Below, in pieces: positions 16,994 through 24,519 of a DNA stretch of 64,000 nt. Below the pieces are notes generated by a model that did no database searches, was not told the DNA's origin, and saw nothing but the letters and a program-made list of their open reading frames with translations. Source of the stretch: JACDAN01 sp963847235 (GTDB lineage: Bacteria > Actinomycetota > Thermoleophilia > Gaiellales > Gaiellaceae); the NCBI GenBank assembly GCA_963847235.1, contig CAWJYU010000004.1:248001-312000 (forward strand). The letters are read 5' to 3'. The position numbers were made by a program, and so were the translations under genes. Each line of letters opens with the position of its first letter. The stretch's first letter is position 1.

Positions 16994-18337
16994 ATGCGAC
17001 TCGATCGCCACAGTGCGTCCGTGCCCAGCTTCAAGCGGCTCTTCGGAGGCGAGGTCGACCCCGTTCTCCGTCCGGTGCTCGCATCGGTCGGCTTCGGGGC
17101 GCTCGGCCAGTTCGCGTTCTTCGCGTTCTTCGCGATCTGGGCGCTGACCGAGCGCGACGCCCCGGCGACTCAGGTCGGCCTCGCCTACACGTGCTCGGGG
17201 CTTGCGGCGGTCGCCGGCTCGCTTGTCGGCGGCCGGCTCTCCGATCGAATCGGCAGGCAGCCCGTGATCGTGGCGGCGTCGATCGTCCAGACGGCCACAC
17301 CGGCCGTGCTGCTCGTCCCGGACCTGCCGATCCTGGCGGCGTACGGCGTCCTCGTCGTCATGGGGTTCATCCAGCCCGTGCGCGGGACGTCGCAGCGCGC
17401 GCTCCTCGCCGACCTGATCGACGAGGAGGGACGCGAGGAGGCGTACGGCGCCTTCCGTGTCGTCCTGAACGCCGGCGCGACGTTCGGTCCGCTGCTCGGC
17501 GCCGCGCTCGTCACCTGGCGGTGGGAGCCGCTTTTCGCCGGCATCGTCGGCGCCTACGCCTTGTCACTCTTCGCGGCGCTCCGGCTCCACGAGGGCGCGC
17601 GTCGCGCGGACACCGGAGGGGCTGCGCCCTCGCTTCGCCCGCTCGCCCGCGACGCCGCCCTGCTCACCGTCTTCTTCGCGGCGATCGGCGGCTGGTGCGC
17701 GTATGCCGCCTTCGAGCTCCTGCTCCCGATCTCGCTGACGCAGACGCACGACCTCTCACCGGCGACGTGGGGGCTCCTCTTCGCGTTGAACCCGATCGTG
17801 ATCGTCCTGCTCCAGATGCGGATCACGCGCTGGACGACGCACATCCCGCGCGGAACCAAGCTCGCGGCGGGCGTGTTGCTGATGGCCTCGCCGTACCTCC
17901 TGCTGGAGGCCAGCGCGGTCCTGCCGGTCGTGGTCGTCGTGCTGCTCGTCGTCGTGCTCGGCGAGATGCTCTGGGCGCCGGCGTCGGAGGCCCTGATCGC
18001 GAACCTGGCGCCGCCGGGCCTGCGCGGGGTCTACCTCGGCACGGCGAACGCGGCGAGCTGGCTCGGTCTCTCGCTCGCGCCGGCCATCGGTCTCCAGACG
18101 CGGGCCGCCTTCGGCGATGCCGCCATGTGGATCCTCATTGCCGCCGTCGGAGTGAGCGGCGCTGCCCTGTACCTCCTCGCCTGGCGGCAGGCAGAATCCC
18201 GCCGTGATCGATCTCCGGTCGGATACCCAGACGAGGCCGACCCCGGCGATGCGAGAGGCGATCGCGTCGGCCGAGGTCGGGGACGAGCAGAAGCGGGAAG
18301 ACCCGACGGTCAGCCGGCTCGAGCAGCGGGCGGCTGA
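16994..18337 (+). CDS. MFS transporter, probable drug or metabolite exporter
   Basis: Major facilitator with about 12 membrane segments. Motif A appears as GGRLSDRIGRQPV after the second helix. The protein is recognisable up to LLAWRQAES (nt 18200). The frame then runs on for about 45 polar, Arg/Gly-rich codons inside ltaE, as ftsW does inside murG. ATG at 16994 is chosen over the TTG at 16985 because CATAAT (16974-16979) then gives a normal -10 position. It is probably controlled by the divergent LysR protein. The substrate is unknown. Confidence 0.85.
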   Translation: MRLDRHSASVPSFKRLFGGEVDPVLRPVLASVGFGALGQFAFFAFFAIWALTERDAPATQVGLAYTCSGLAAVAGSLVGGRLSDRIGRQPVIVAASIVQTATPAVLLVPDLPILAAYGVLVVMGFIQPVRGTSQRALLADLIDEEGREEAYGAFRVVLNAGATFGPLLGAALVTWRWEPLFAGIVGAYALSLFAALRLHEGARRADTGGAAPSLRPLARDAALLTVFFAAIGGWCAYAAFELLLPISLTQTHDLSPATWGLLFALNPIVIVLLQMRITRWTTHIPRGTKLAAGVLLMASPYLLLEASAVLPVVVVVLLVVVLGEMLWAPASEALIANLAPPGLRGVYLGTANAASWLGLSLAPAIGLQTRAAFGDAAMWILIAAVGVSGAALYLLAWRQAESRRDRSPVGYPDEADPGDARGDRVGRGRGRAEAGRPDGQPARAAGG

Positions 18338-19248
18338 GCTTCTCGGACAGGAAGAGGCCGTCTACCTCCCGACGGCGACGATGGCGAACGAGATCGCGCT
18401 TCGGCTCCACGGCGAGTCGGGTGACGAGCTGTTCGCCGAGGAGCATTCGCACATCTTGATCTCGGAGCTCGGGGGCCCTGCTGTCTTCACCGGCCTTCAG
18501 ACGCGCCCGCTGGTCGGTGAGAACGGCCGAATCGGCGCCGACCAGATCCGCTCGGCCGCGCGCCTGTACAACGACTTCCACACGCCGAGGACGCGAGTCG
18601 TCTCGATCGAGAACACGCACAACAGCTCCGGCGGCCGTGTCTGGCCGCTGGAGGAGCTCGACGCGGTCGATCGACTGCTGCCGCGAGCTCGGCCTCCGGC
18701 TCCACCTCGACGGCGCGCGGCTGTTCAACGCCGCCGTCGCTCTCGGCGTTCCGGCCTCGCGGATGTCCGAGCGCGCCGACACCGTGACGATCTGCCTGTC
18801 GAAAGGCCTCGGCTGCCCGCTCGGCGCCCTCGTCGCCGGCTCGTCAGAGCTGATGCTCCGGGCTCGCCGCTTCAAGCACATGTTCGGCGGCGCGATGCGC
18901 CAGGCCGGCATCGTGGCCGCGGCGGGCGTGTACGCGCTCGAGCACAACATCGACCGGCTCGCCGACGATCACGCCCGCGCCAGCCGGCTCGGCGAGGGTC
19001 TCGCCGCTGCCGGGCTGCCGGTCGACCCCGAAGAGGTCGAGACGAACTTCGTCCAGATCGACCTCGAACCGCTTGGCCTCTCACAGCCGGAGGCGCTCGA
19101 GCGGGTTCACCAGGCGGGCGTCGGAATCTCGGGGACGATCCTTCCGACCCGCCTCCGCGCGGTGACGCACCTCGACGTCACGGACGAGGACATCGAGCAG
19201 GCGATCGAGATCATCCCCAAGGCATTGGGCGTCCTTGCCCGCGCCTGA
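18204..19248 (+). CDS. ltaE: Low-specificity L-threonine aldolase, one frameshift
   Basis: PLP enzyme that splits L-threonine or allo-threonine to glycine and acetaldehyde, and may feed glycine to the gcv operon. The N-terminal half is read from GTG 18204 (IDLRSDTQTRPTPAMREAI, NEIALRLHGESGDE, ENTHNSSGG). The second half is in the next frame: ELGLRLHLDGARLFNAA, then TICLSKGLGCPLG with the PLP lysine, FGGAMRQAG, and VETNFVQIDL. One extra C near 18680-18683 explains the break; the span is one base over a multiple of three, giving about 347 aa. It overlaps the tail of the MFS frame and the start of the serine hydrolase. Confidence 0.88.
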
Positions 19249-20564
19249 GGGACTCGCGGCCGAGCTCTCGGGGATCGTCCGGGAGGCTCAAGCCGAGAAC
19301 CGGCTGCCCAGCGTCAGCGCCGCGGCGGTCCGTGAGGGCGAGATCGTCTGGAGCGAGGCGGTCGGGCTGGCGGACGTCGAGCGCGGGGAGGAGGCGACGC
19401 CGGACCACCAGTACCGCATCGCCTCGATCACCAAGACGGTGACGGCAGTCGGGATCATGCGACTCCGCGACGAGGGAAGGCTGTCGCTCGATGACAGGCT
19501 CGACCAGCATCTGGACGGCGCCGAGCACGGACTGACGATCCGCGGACTGCTCTCGCACCTCTCGGGCCTCCAGCGCGAGGTGCCGGGGAATGTCTGGGAG
19601 ACGCTGGAGATGCCGACCCGCGAAGAGCTCCTGCCGCGGCTCGCCGAGGCCGAGAGACCGCTCGCGCCCGGCGCGTACTGGCACTACTCGAACCTCGCGT
19701 ACTCGCTCCTGGGCGAGGTCGTCGCCCGGGTCAGCGGTGAGGCCGCGGAGGTGTACCTGACTGAAAACGTGCTGGCCCCGGTCGGGATGACCCGGACGAC
19801 ATGGACGGCGGCCGAGCCCGTCGGCGGCCGGGTACCTCGTCCACCCGTACACGGACGTGCCTCGCCGCGAGCCGGTGATCGAGGGCCGCGCGGTCGCTCC
19901 CGCAGCCGAGCTCTGGAGCACCGCCGAGGACCTCTGCCGCTGGGCGGCGTTCATCGCCGACCCCGATCCGGCCGTCCTTTCCAGGGAGACGGTTGAGGAG
20001 ATGTCGACGTTCCAGTCGATGGTCGACCTGACGAAGTGGCGGCTCGGCTACGGGCTCGGGTTCGCGCTGTATCGGAGCGGCGACGACGTCTTCGTCGGGC
20101 ACGACGGCGCGCACGCGGGGTTCCTGGCCCACGTCTCCGCGTTTCCGCCGAAGCGCACGGGCGCCGCGGTGCTCACGAACGACGGCGCCGGCGTGCCGAT
20201 CTCCGTGCTCGGCATCGAGCTCTCCAAGGCTGTCGCCGCCGCCTACCGGCCGGTGAAGGAGGAGTGGCGGCCGGGCGAGGCACCGCCGCCGGAGGTGGAA
20301 GGCGTCCTCGGCCAGTGGTTCTCCGAGGGCCATCCGATCGTCTTCTCCTACCGCGGCGGCAAGCTCGAGTCGGTTTTCCCGGAGGCCCGGCTGGACCTCG
20401 GCCGATCCGTGTACGAACAGGAGGGCGAAGACGTCTACCGGGTCGCTCGCGGCTACGAGCGCGGCGAGCTCCTGCGGATCGTCCGGGACGAGGACGGCGT
20501 CCCCGTGAAGCTCTACTTCGCGACCTACCCGGTCACGCGCGAGCCGTCCACCTTCGGCGGCTAA
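19235..20564 (+). CDS. Beta-lactamase-fold serine hydrolase, one frameshift
   Basis: Member of the class C beta-lactamase/DD-peptidase-like (S12-type) family, about 442 aa after correction. The nucleophile motif is SITK in YRIASITKTVTAVG (SxxK). The second motif is YSN in YWHYSNLAYSLLG. The third region is VGHDGAHAGF. A C-terminal domain of about 100 residues follows. The frame breaks near 19826-19831: an extra C in ggcggccggg moves the continuation YTDVPRREPVI to the next frame. No signal peptide is evident, so it may be a cytoplasmic esterase or peptidase rather than a wall enzyme. TTG start overlaps ltaE by 14 nt. Confidence 0.85.
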
Positions 20565-21601
20565 CGGTCCCCGGCGAGGAAGAACGCCACGGCGACGGCC
20601 ACGTAGACGGCGATCAGCGCAATCCCTCGCGCGCGACTCGACTGGCCCTGCGCCAGGAGCGCCGCCGTCACCAACGTGCCGACCGCGAGCGCGCCGATCT
20701 CGACGGGCCGGAACCCGAGCGCGAGCGGATCGATGAACAGTGCGAGCAATGTGACCGCCGGAATCAGGAACACGGCGACCTGCGCGCTCGAGGCGAGCGC
20801 GATCTCAGCCGCCAGCTTGATCTGGCCGCGGGCCGCGACGACGACGGCTCCTCCGTGCTCGGCCGCGTTCCCGACGATCGCCACGATCACCGCCGCGACG
20901 AAGAAGTCCGACAGCCCGACGTCCTCGGCGAACCTGTCGATCGAGCCGACGACGATCTCCGCGATCAGCGCCGTGACCACGGTGGCGACCCCGAGGACGG
21001 CCAGCGCCCTCCCGAAGCTCCAGCCGGCCATCTCCGTCGGCTCGTCGGAGGTGTGCATCAGACGGTGCCGCCGGAGGGAGAACCAGGTCGCGCCGACGTA
21101 GACCAGCAGCAGTGCGATCGAGACCGGGATCGAAAGGTTGACGATCAGGTCCCGCTCGGGGTCGCCCTCCCAGCTCGGCACCGCCGGGATCAACAGGAGC
21201 AGCACGGCGAACCCGACGAGCCCGATCGAGAGGAAGCTGGACGGACGGTCGATCTCCCCCCGGCCTCCGAACAGCAGCGAGAACCCGAGGACGAGCAGCA
21301 GGTTGCCGACGACGCTTCCGGTCAGCGAGCCGCGCACCACCTCCGTCAAGCCCTCGTGAACGGCGAGCAGAGCGATGATCAGCTCCGGAGCGTTCCCGAA
21401 CGTCGCGTTGAGGAAGCCGCCGATCCCGGGGCCCGTGTGGTGTGCGGCGTGCTCTGTCGCCTCGCCGATCAGCCAGGCGAGCGGGACGAGCGCGGCGGAG
21501 GCGAGCAGGAACTCGGCGGTGTGGCCGATGTCCGCGAGGTAGTGGAGTGCGATCGAGACTGGCGCGAGGGCCAGCGAGGCCCAGAGGATCCGGCGCGCCA
21601 T
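20561..21601 (-). CDS. Ca2+/H+ antiporter (CaCA superfamily, CAX type)
   Basis: Inner-membrane cation/proton exchanger of 346 aa with about 11 membrane segments. The two diagnostic repeats are both present: NATFGNAPELIIALLA in the first half and VAIVGNAAEHGGAVVVA in the second, each with the ion-binding Glu. A short hydrophilic loop (RRHRLMHTSDEPTEM) separates the halves. It is convergent with the serine hydrolase, overlapping by a few bases at the stops, and divergent from the HAD gene with 22 nt between starts. TAGGGT lies 9 nt upstream of its ATG. Confidence 0.92.
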   Translation of the reverse strand: MARRILWASLALAPVSIALHYLADIGHTAEFLLASAALVPLAWLIGEATEHAAHHTGPGIGGFLNATFGNAPELIIALLAVHEGLTEVVRGSLTGSVVGNLLLVLGFSLLFGGRGEIDRPSSFLSIGLVGFAVLLLLIPAVPSWEGDPERDLIVNLSIPVSIALLLVYVGATWFSLRRHRLMHTSDEPTEMAGWSFGRALAVLGVATVVTALIAEIVVGSIDRFAEDVGLSDFFVAAVIVAIVGNAAEHGGAVVVAARGQIKLAAEIALASSAQVAVFLIPAVTLLALFIDPLALGFRPVEIGALAVGTLVTAALLAQGQSSRARGIALIAVYVAVAVAFFLAGDR

Positions 21602-21609
21602 CGGGCGCC

Positions 21610-21616
21610 TACCCTA
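21610..21616. promoter_or_regulatory. Shared -10 heptamer between divergent antiporter and HAD genes
   Basis: TACCCTA reads TACCCT on the plus strand, 8 nt before the HAD GTG, and TAGGGT on the minus strand, 9 nt before the antiporter ATG. The 22-nt gap has no room for separate promoters, so the two genes probably compete for one element. Confidence 0.45.
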
Positions 21617-21623
21617 CCGACCG

Positions 21624-22340
21624 GTGTTGCAAGCAGTCCTCTTCGACTGGGGCGGGACGCTCATGCAGGACGAGTGGAGCGACGAGATCGCGCTCGAGGG
21701 CCACACGGCTGGGCTCACGACGCTCGCGAGAGACGGACTCCCGACCGCCGAGGCCTTCACCCGTTACCTCACGGACAACGAGGCGGAGCTGTTTCCGAGC
21801 GGCGAGGACGAGATCGACATCGCCGACGTCATGCGCCGGTCGTTCGCGGCTCAGGGCGTCGATCTCGAGGACGACGACCTGCGGCTCTTCCTGCAGGCCT
21901 CGCATGACGTCTGGGCCTCCTACTACTCGCTTGCAGCCTCGACGCATGCGCTGCTCGAGGCGATTCGGGCCCGAGGACTGCGGCTCGCGCTGGTCTCCAA
22001 CACCGCAAGCCCCGAGTGGCTGCTGCGCCCTGTCCTCGAGCAACAGGGACTCGTGGAGCGCGTGGACGCCGTCGTGCTCTCGTCCGAGGTGGGCAAGCGC
22101 AAGCCGCACGCGGCGATCTTCGAGCGGGCGCTCGAGGCGCTCGCAGTCGAACCGGGCGACGCGCTCTTCGTCGGCGACCGGCTGGACGCCGACGTTCTGG
22201 GTGCATCGCGGGTCGGGATGACGACGGTGCAGGCGCTGTGGTTCCGTGCCGACGACGTGCCGGTCGACGCCGAGCCGGACTTCCAGGCCTTCACCCAGAT
22301 GGACGTCCTGAACGTGGTCGACCGCCTTCTGGCCAAGTAA
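21624..22340 (+). CDS. HAD-superfamily hydrolase
   Basis: Protein of 238 aa. Motif I is VLFDWGGTL: the nucleophile Asp is present, but the usual second Asp (DxD) is replaced by Gly, as in the FDWGGTL subgroup of HAD phosphatases. Motif II is LVSNTASPEW, the motif III Lys is in GKRKPHAAIFERAL, and motif IV is FVGDRLDADVLGA. The cap is alpha-helical (C1 type). Probably a phosphatase of small phosphorylated metabolites. GTG at 21624 is favoured over TTG 21627 because TACCCT sits 8 nt upstream. The stop codon lies inside an inverted repeat (22335-22353). Confidence 0.9.
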   Translation: MLQAVLFDWGGTLMQDEWSDEIALEGHTAGLTTLARDGLPTAEAFTRYLTDNEAELFPSGEDEIDIADVMRRSFAAQGVDLEDDDLRLFLQASHDVWASYYSLAASTHALLEAIRARGLRLALVSNTASPEWLLRPVLEQQGLVERVDAVVLSSEVGKRKPHAAIFERALEALAVEPGDALFVGDRLDADVLGASRVGMTTVQALWFRADDVPVDAEPDFQAFTQMDVLNVVDRLLAK

Positions 22341-22353
22341 CAGAGTGTTACTT
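22335..22353. repeat. Palindrome copy 1 at the HAD stop codon
   Basis: AAGTAACAGAGTGTTACTT is a perfect inverted repeat (8-bp arms, 3-bp centre) that includes the HAD stop codon. A second copy lies 76 bp downstream, centre to centre. Confidence 0.8.
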
Positions 22354-22411
22354 GCTCGGCTCGGGCCGCCGGGCGCTGACGCCGAGCGGGGTCGCGGGAC
22401 GAGGGTGAGCT

Positions 22412-22429
22412 AGTAACAGAGTGTTACTT
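22412..22429. repeat. Palindrome copy 2 upstream of the Cys-rich gene
   Basis: Second copy of the AGTAACAGAGTGTTACTT palindrome, with 7-bp arms, about 80 bp before the start of the Cys-rich gene. The two copies share 20 bases (22336-22355 and 22412-22431). The AT-rich, symmetric form suggests paired operators for a dimeric regulator, or two small hairpins in an RNA. Confidence 0.75.
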
Positions 22430-22508
22430 GCCCTGGGAGGCTGCTAGCGCGATCGGGTTTCGCTGTCAAGTCTTGCGCAGCCCCGGACCCGTCACACAGA
22501 ATCCACCT

Positions 22509-22925
22509 ATGGCGTCCCGGCCGACGACCCGTCCACGGAGCCTCCCGCTCCGCCCGCAGGACGAGGTCGAGTGCCGCCGGTGCGGAGTGCACTGCGACAA
22601 GGTCGTCTACCCGGCGGCCTGCCTCGCCCGGTCGTGTCCCTTCCTCTACGCCTTCGAGGAAGTCGGCCGCACGTACGTCGGCTGCATGCAGCGGATCTTC
22701 TCCGTCGAGATCGACCTCCAGCTCCTGGAGCAAGCCGAAGCCCGAGCCCCGGGCTTCGGTGCTGTTCGGGCCAGTCGCAAGCCGTTGCCGATGTGTCGCG
22801 CGGAAGTGGAGAGCACGTACGCCGGGCGGACCGACGAGCTCGGGTGCGTCAATCCGGAGTTCCACGAGCTGCCGGTCGGCGAGCCGAGCTTCCGCGTCTT
22901 CGCGCAGGTCCGCCCGAGCGCCTAG
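22509..22925 (+). CDS. Cysteine-rich protein of unknown function
   Basis: Protein of 138 aa not assigned to a family. It has eight Cys: a first cluster ECRRCGVHCDK (CxxCxxxC), then AACLARSCPF, VGCM, PMCR and LGCV. The spacing suggests one or two zinc sites or an iron-sulfur site. There is no membrane segment or signal peptide. The first 20 residues are Arg/Pro-rich. ATG at 22509 is chosen because the conserved-looking part begins about 20 residues later; the frame is open upstream to 22428. It lies downstream of the two palindromes and just before an AadA-like gene, which may be co-transcribed. Confidence 0.7.
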   Translation: MASRPTTRPRSLPLRPQDEVECRRCGVHCDKVVYPAACLARSCPFLYAFEEVGRTYVGCMQRIFSVEIDLQLLEQAEARAPGFGAVRASRKPLPMCRAEVESTYAGRTDELGCVNPEFHELPVGEPSFRVFAQVRPSA

Positions 22926-23697
22926 GTCAACGGCTCCGCACGAGGAACAGCTCGAGCAGGTCGCCGGCCTGATCCGCGACGTCCTCGCGGACGCCGTGGT
23001 CGGGGCGTACCTGTACGGCTCCGCGCTTACCGGTGGGCTGCGGCCGCGGAGCGACCTGGACGTCCTCGTCCTCGTCGAGCGGCCGACGACGCCGGACGAG
23101 AAGCGTCGGCTCGCCGAGGGGCTGCTCGCGGTCTCCGGCCGCCCGCTGCCGGTGGAGGTGACGATCGTCGCGGAGCCGGACGTCAAGCCCTGGCGCTACC
23201 CGCCGCGCTACGACCTCCAGTACGGCGAGTGGCTGCGCGCGGAGCTCGAGAGGGGTGAGCTGGAAGTCCTCCAGGCGACGACGAATCCGGACGTGGCGCT
23301 CCTGCTCACGATGGTGCTCCAGGCGAGCCGTCCGCTGCTCGGCCCGCCGGCGTCAGACGTCCTCGACCCCGTGCCGGCCGACGACCTCGTCCGCGCGATG
23401 CTCGCCGACGCCGACGAGGTGATGCCCGGCCTCGAGGACGACACGCGGAACTCGGTCCTGACGCTCGCGCGCATCTGGCGGACGATGGAGACAGGCGAGA
23501 TCGAGCCGAAGGACGCCGCGGCCGACTGGGCGCTCGGGCGCCTCCCGCCGGAGCACCGGGACGTGCTTGCACGTGCGCGGGCGATCTACCTCGGCGAGGA
23601 GGACGAGCGCTGGGACGACCTCAGGCCGCGCGTCCGGCCTTACGCCGACCACGTCGCCGGCGAGATCCGGCAGCGTGGAGCTCGCGCAGCTTCCTGA
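22759..23697 (+). CDS. Aminoglycoside nucleotidyltransferase-like protein (AadA type), start uncertain
   Basis: The recognisable part begins at about nt 22940. It has the nucleotidyltransferase motif YLYGSALTGGLRPRSDLDVLVLV (GS-x-DxD pattern), then VEVTIV with the third carboxylate region, and the DUF4111-like helical C-terminal half found in AadA and ANT(9) enzymes (DDTRNSVLTLARIWRTMETGEI). It may transfer AMP to an aminoglycoside, but resistance cannot be inferred from the fold alone. The only start codons are GTG 22759, which adds an Arg/Ser-rich stretch overlapping the Cys-rich gene, and GTG 22996, which cuts into the domain. A base error near 22925 may have hidden the true start. Confidence 0.75.
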   Translation: MLFGPVASRCRCVARKWRARTPGGPTSSGASIRSSTSCRSASRASASSRRSARAPRSTAPHEEQLEQVAGLIRDVLADAVVGAYLYGSALTGGLRPRSDLDVLVLVERPTTPDEKRRLAEGLLAVSGRPLPVEVTIVAEPDVKPWRYPPRYDLQYGEWLRAELERGELEVLQATTNPDVALLLTMVLQASRPLLGPPASDVLDPVPADDLVRAMLADADEVMPGLEDDTRNSVLTLARIWRTMETGEIEPKDAAADWALGRLPPEHRDVLARARAIYLGEEDERWDDLRPRVRPYADHVAGEIRQRGARAAS

Positions 23698-24502
23698 TCT
23701 CGTGCTCATCGGCGCCCTTGCCCTGCTGGCCCTCGGTCTCCACGACCGCCGGAAGGTCCTGGAGCCGCCGGTTTCCGAGGAACGTCGCGAGACCGTCGCC
23801 GATGAGGCCCTCCTTGAGGTTCGCGTGGCGGTCGCGGTTCGAGCCGAGCGGGGTGACCGAGTCGTTGACGTGGAGCGCCCGTAGCCGATCGAGCCCGATC
23901 AGCCCGTCGAACTCGTCGAGGAGCGCATCGAACGCGGCCGCGTCGGTCACGTCGACACCGGACGCCCACAGGTGGCAGGAATCGAGGCAGACGCCGAGGC
24001 GGGGGTGTGCCCCGAGCCGGTCGACCAGCTTGGCGATCTCCTCGATCGAGCGGCCCATCGTTCCACCGGTCCCGGCCGAGTTCTCGATCAGCAGCCAGGT
24101 CGTGTCCGAGCACCGCTCGAGCACCTGTTCGATCGCCGGCGCTGCCCGATCGAGGCCTGCCTCGAACCCGGAGCCGAGGTGCGACCCGACGTGGAAGACG
24201 ACGCCGTCGGCCTCGATGGCGCAAGCCGCGTCCATCGTCGAGCGAAGCGTCGAGACCGACTTCTCGTAGAGCTCGTCGTCCGGGCTCCCAAGGTTGATGA
24301 GGTAGATCGCATGGACGATCCACGCCTGCATCCCGGCAGCCTTCGCGCGCTCCGGAAACGACGCGAGCACCTCGGGATCGTGGTTGGGGAAACGCCAGGC
24401 GCGCGGGCTCTGGACGAACAGCTGCAGCGCGTTCGCACCGATCGCCTGCGCCCGTTCCGGCGCCGCCTTGACCCCACCGCCGACGTGGCCGCCGAAGAGC
24501 AC
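23621..24502 (-). CDS. nfo: Endonuclease IV (AP endonuclease)
   Basis: Zn-dependent enzyme that cuts DNA 5' to abasic sites in base excision repair. Zinc ligand stretches are VHAIYLINLG, LLIENSAG, GVCLDSCHLWASG, HVNDS and DRHANLKEGLIG, in TIM-barrel order. About 290 aa from GTG 24502. That start is preferred over the TTG at 24529 because TATCGT lies exactly 6 nt upstream and the TTG would run into gltX. The last 20 residues are Arg-rich and overlap the convergent AadA-like gene by 77 nt. Confidence 0.93.
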   Translation of the reverse strand: MLFGGHVGGGVKAAPERAQAIGANALQLFVQSPRAWRFPNHDPEVLASFPERAKAAGMQAWIVHAIYLINLGSPDDELYEKSVSTLRSTMDAACAIEADGVVFHVGSHLGSGFEAGLDRAAPAIEQVLERCSDTTWLLIENSAGTGGTMGRSIEEIAKLVDRLGAHPRLGVCLDSCHLWASGVDVTDAAAFDALLDEFDGLIGLDRLRALHVNDSVTPLGSNRDRHANLKEGLIGDGLATFLGNRRLQDLPAVVETEGQQGKGADEHEIRKLRELHAAGSRRRRGRRKAGRAA

Positions 24503-24507
24503 GGCCC

Positions 24508-24514
24508 TACGATA
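24508..24514. promoter_or_regulatory. Shared -10 heptamer between divergent nfo and gltX
   Basis: TACGATA reads TACGAT on the plus strand, 6 nt before the gltX GTG, and TATCGT on the minus strand, 6 nt before the nfo GTG. Both genes would be leaderless and use one overlapping -10 element in a 17-nt gap. Confidence 0.55.
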
Positions 24515-24519
24515 GAGAC

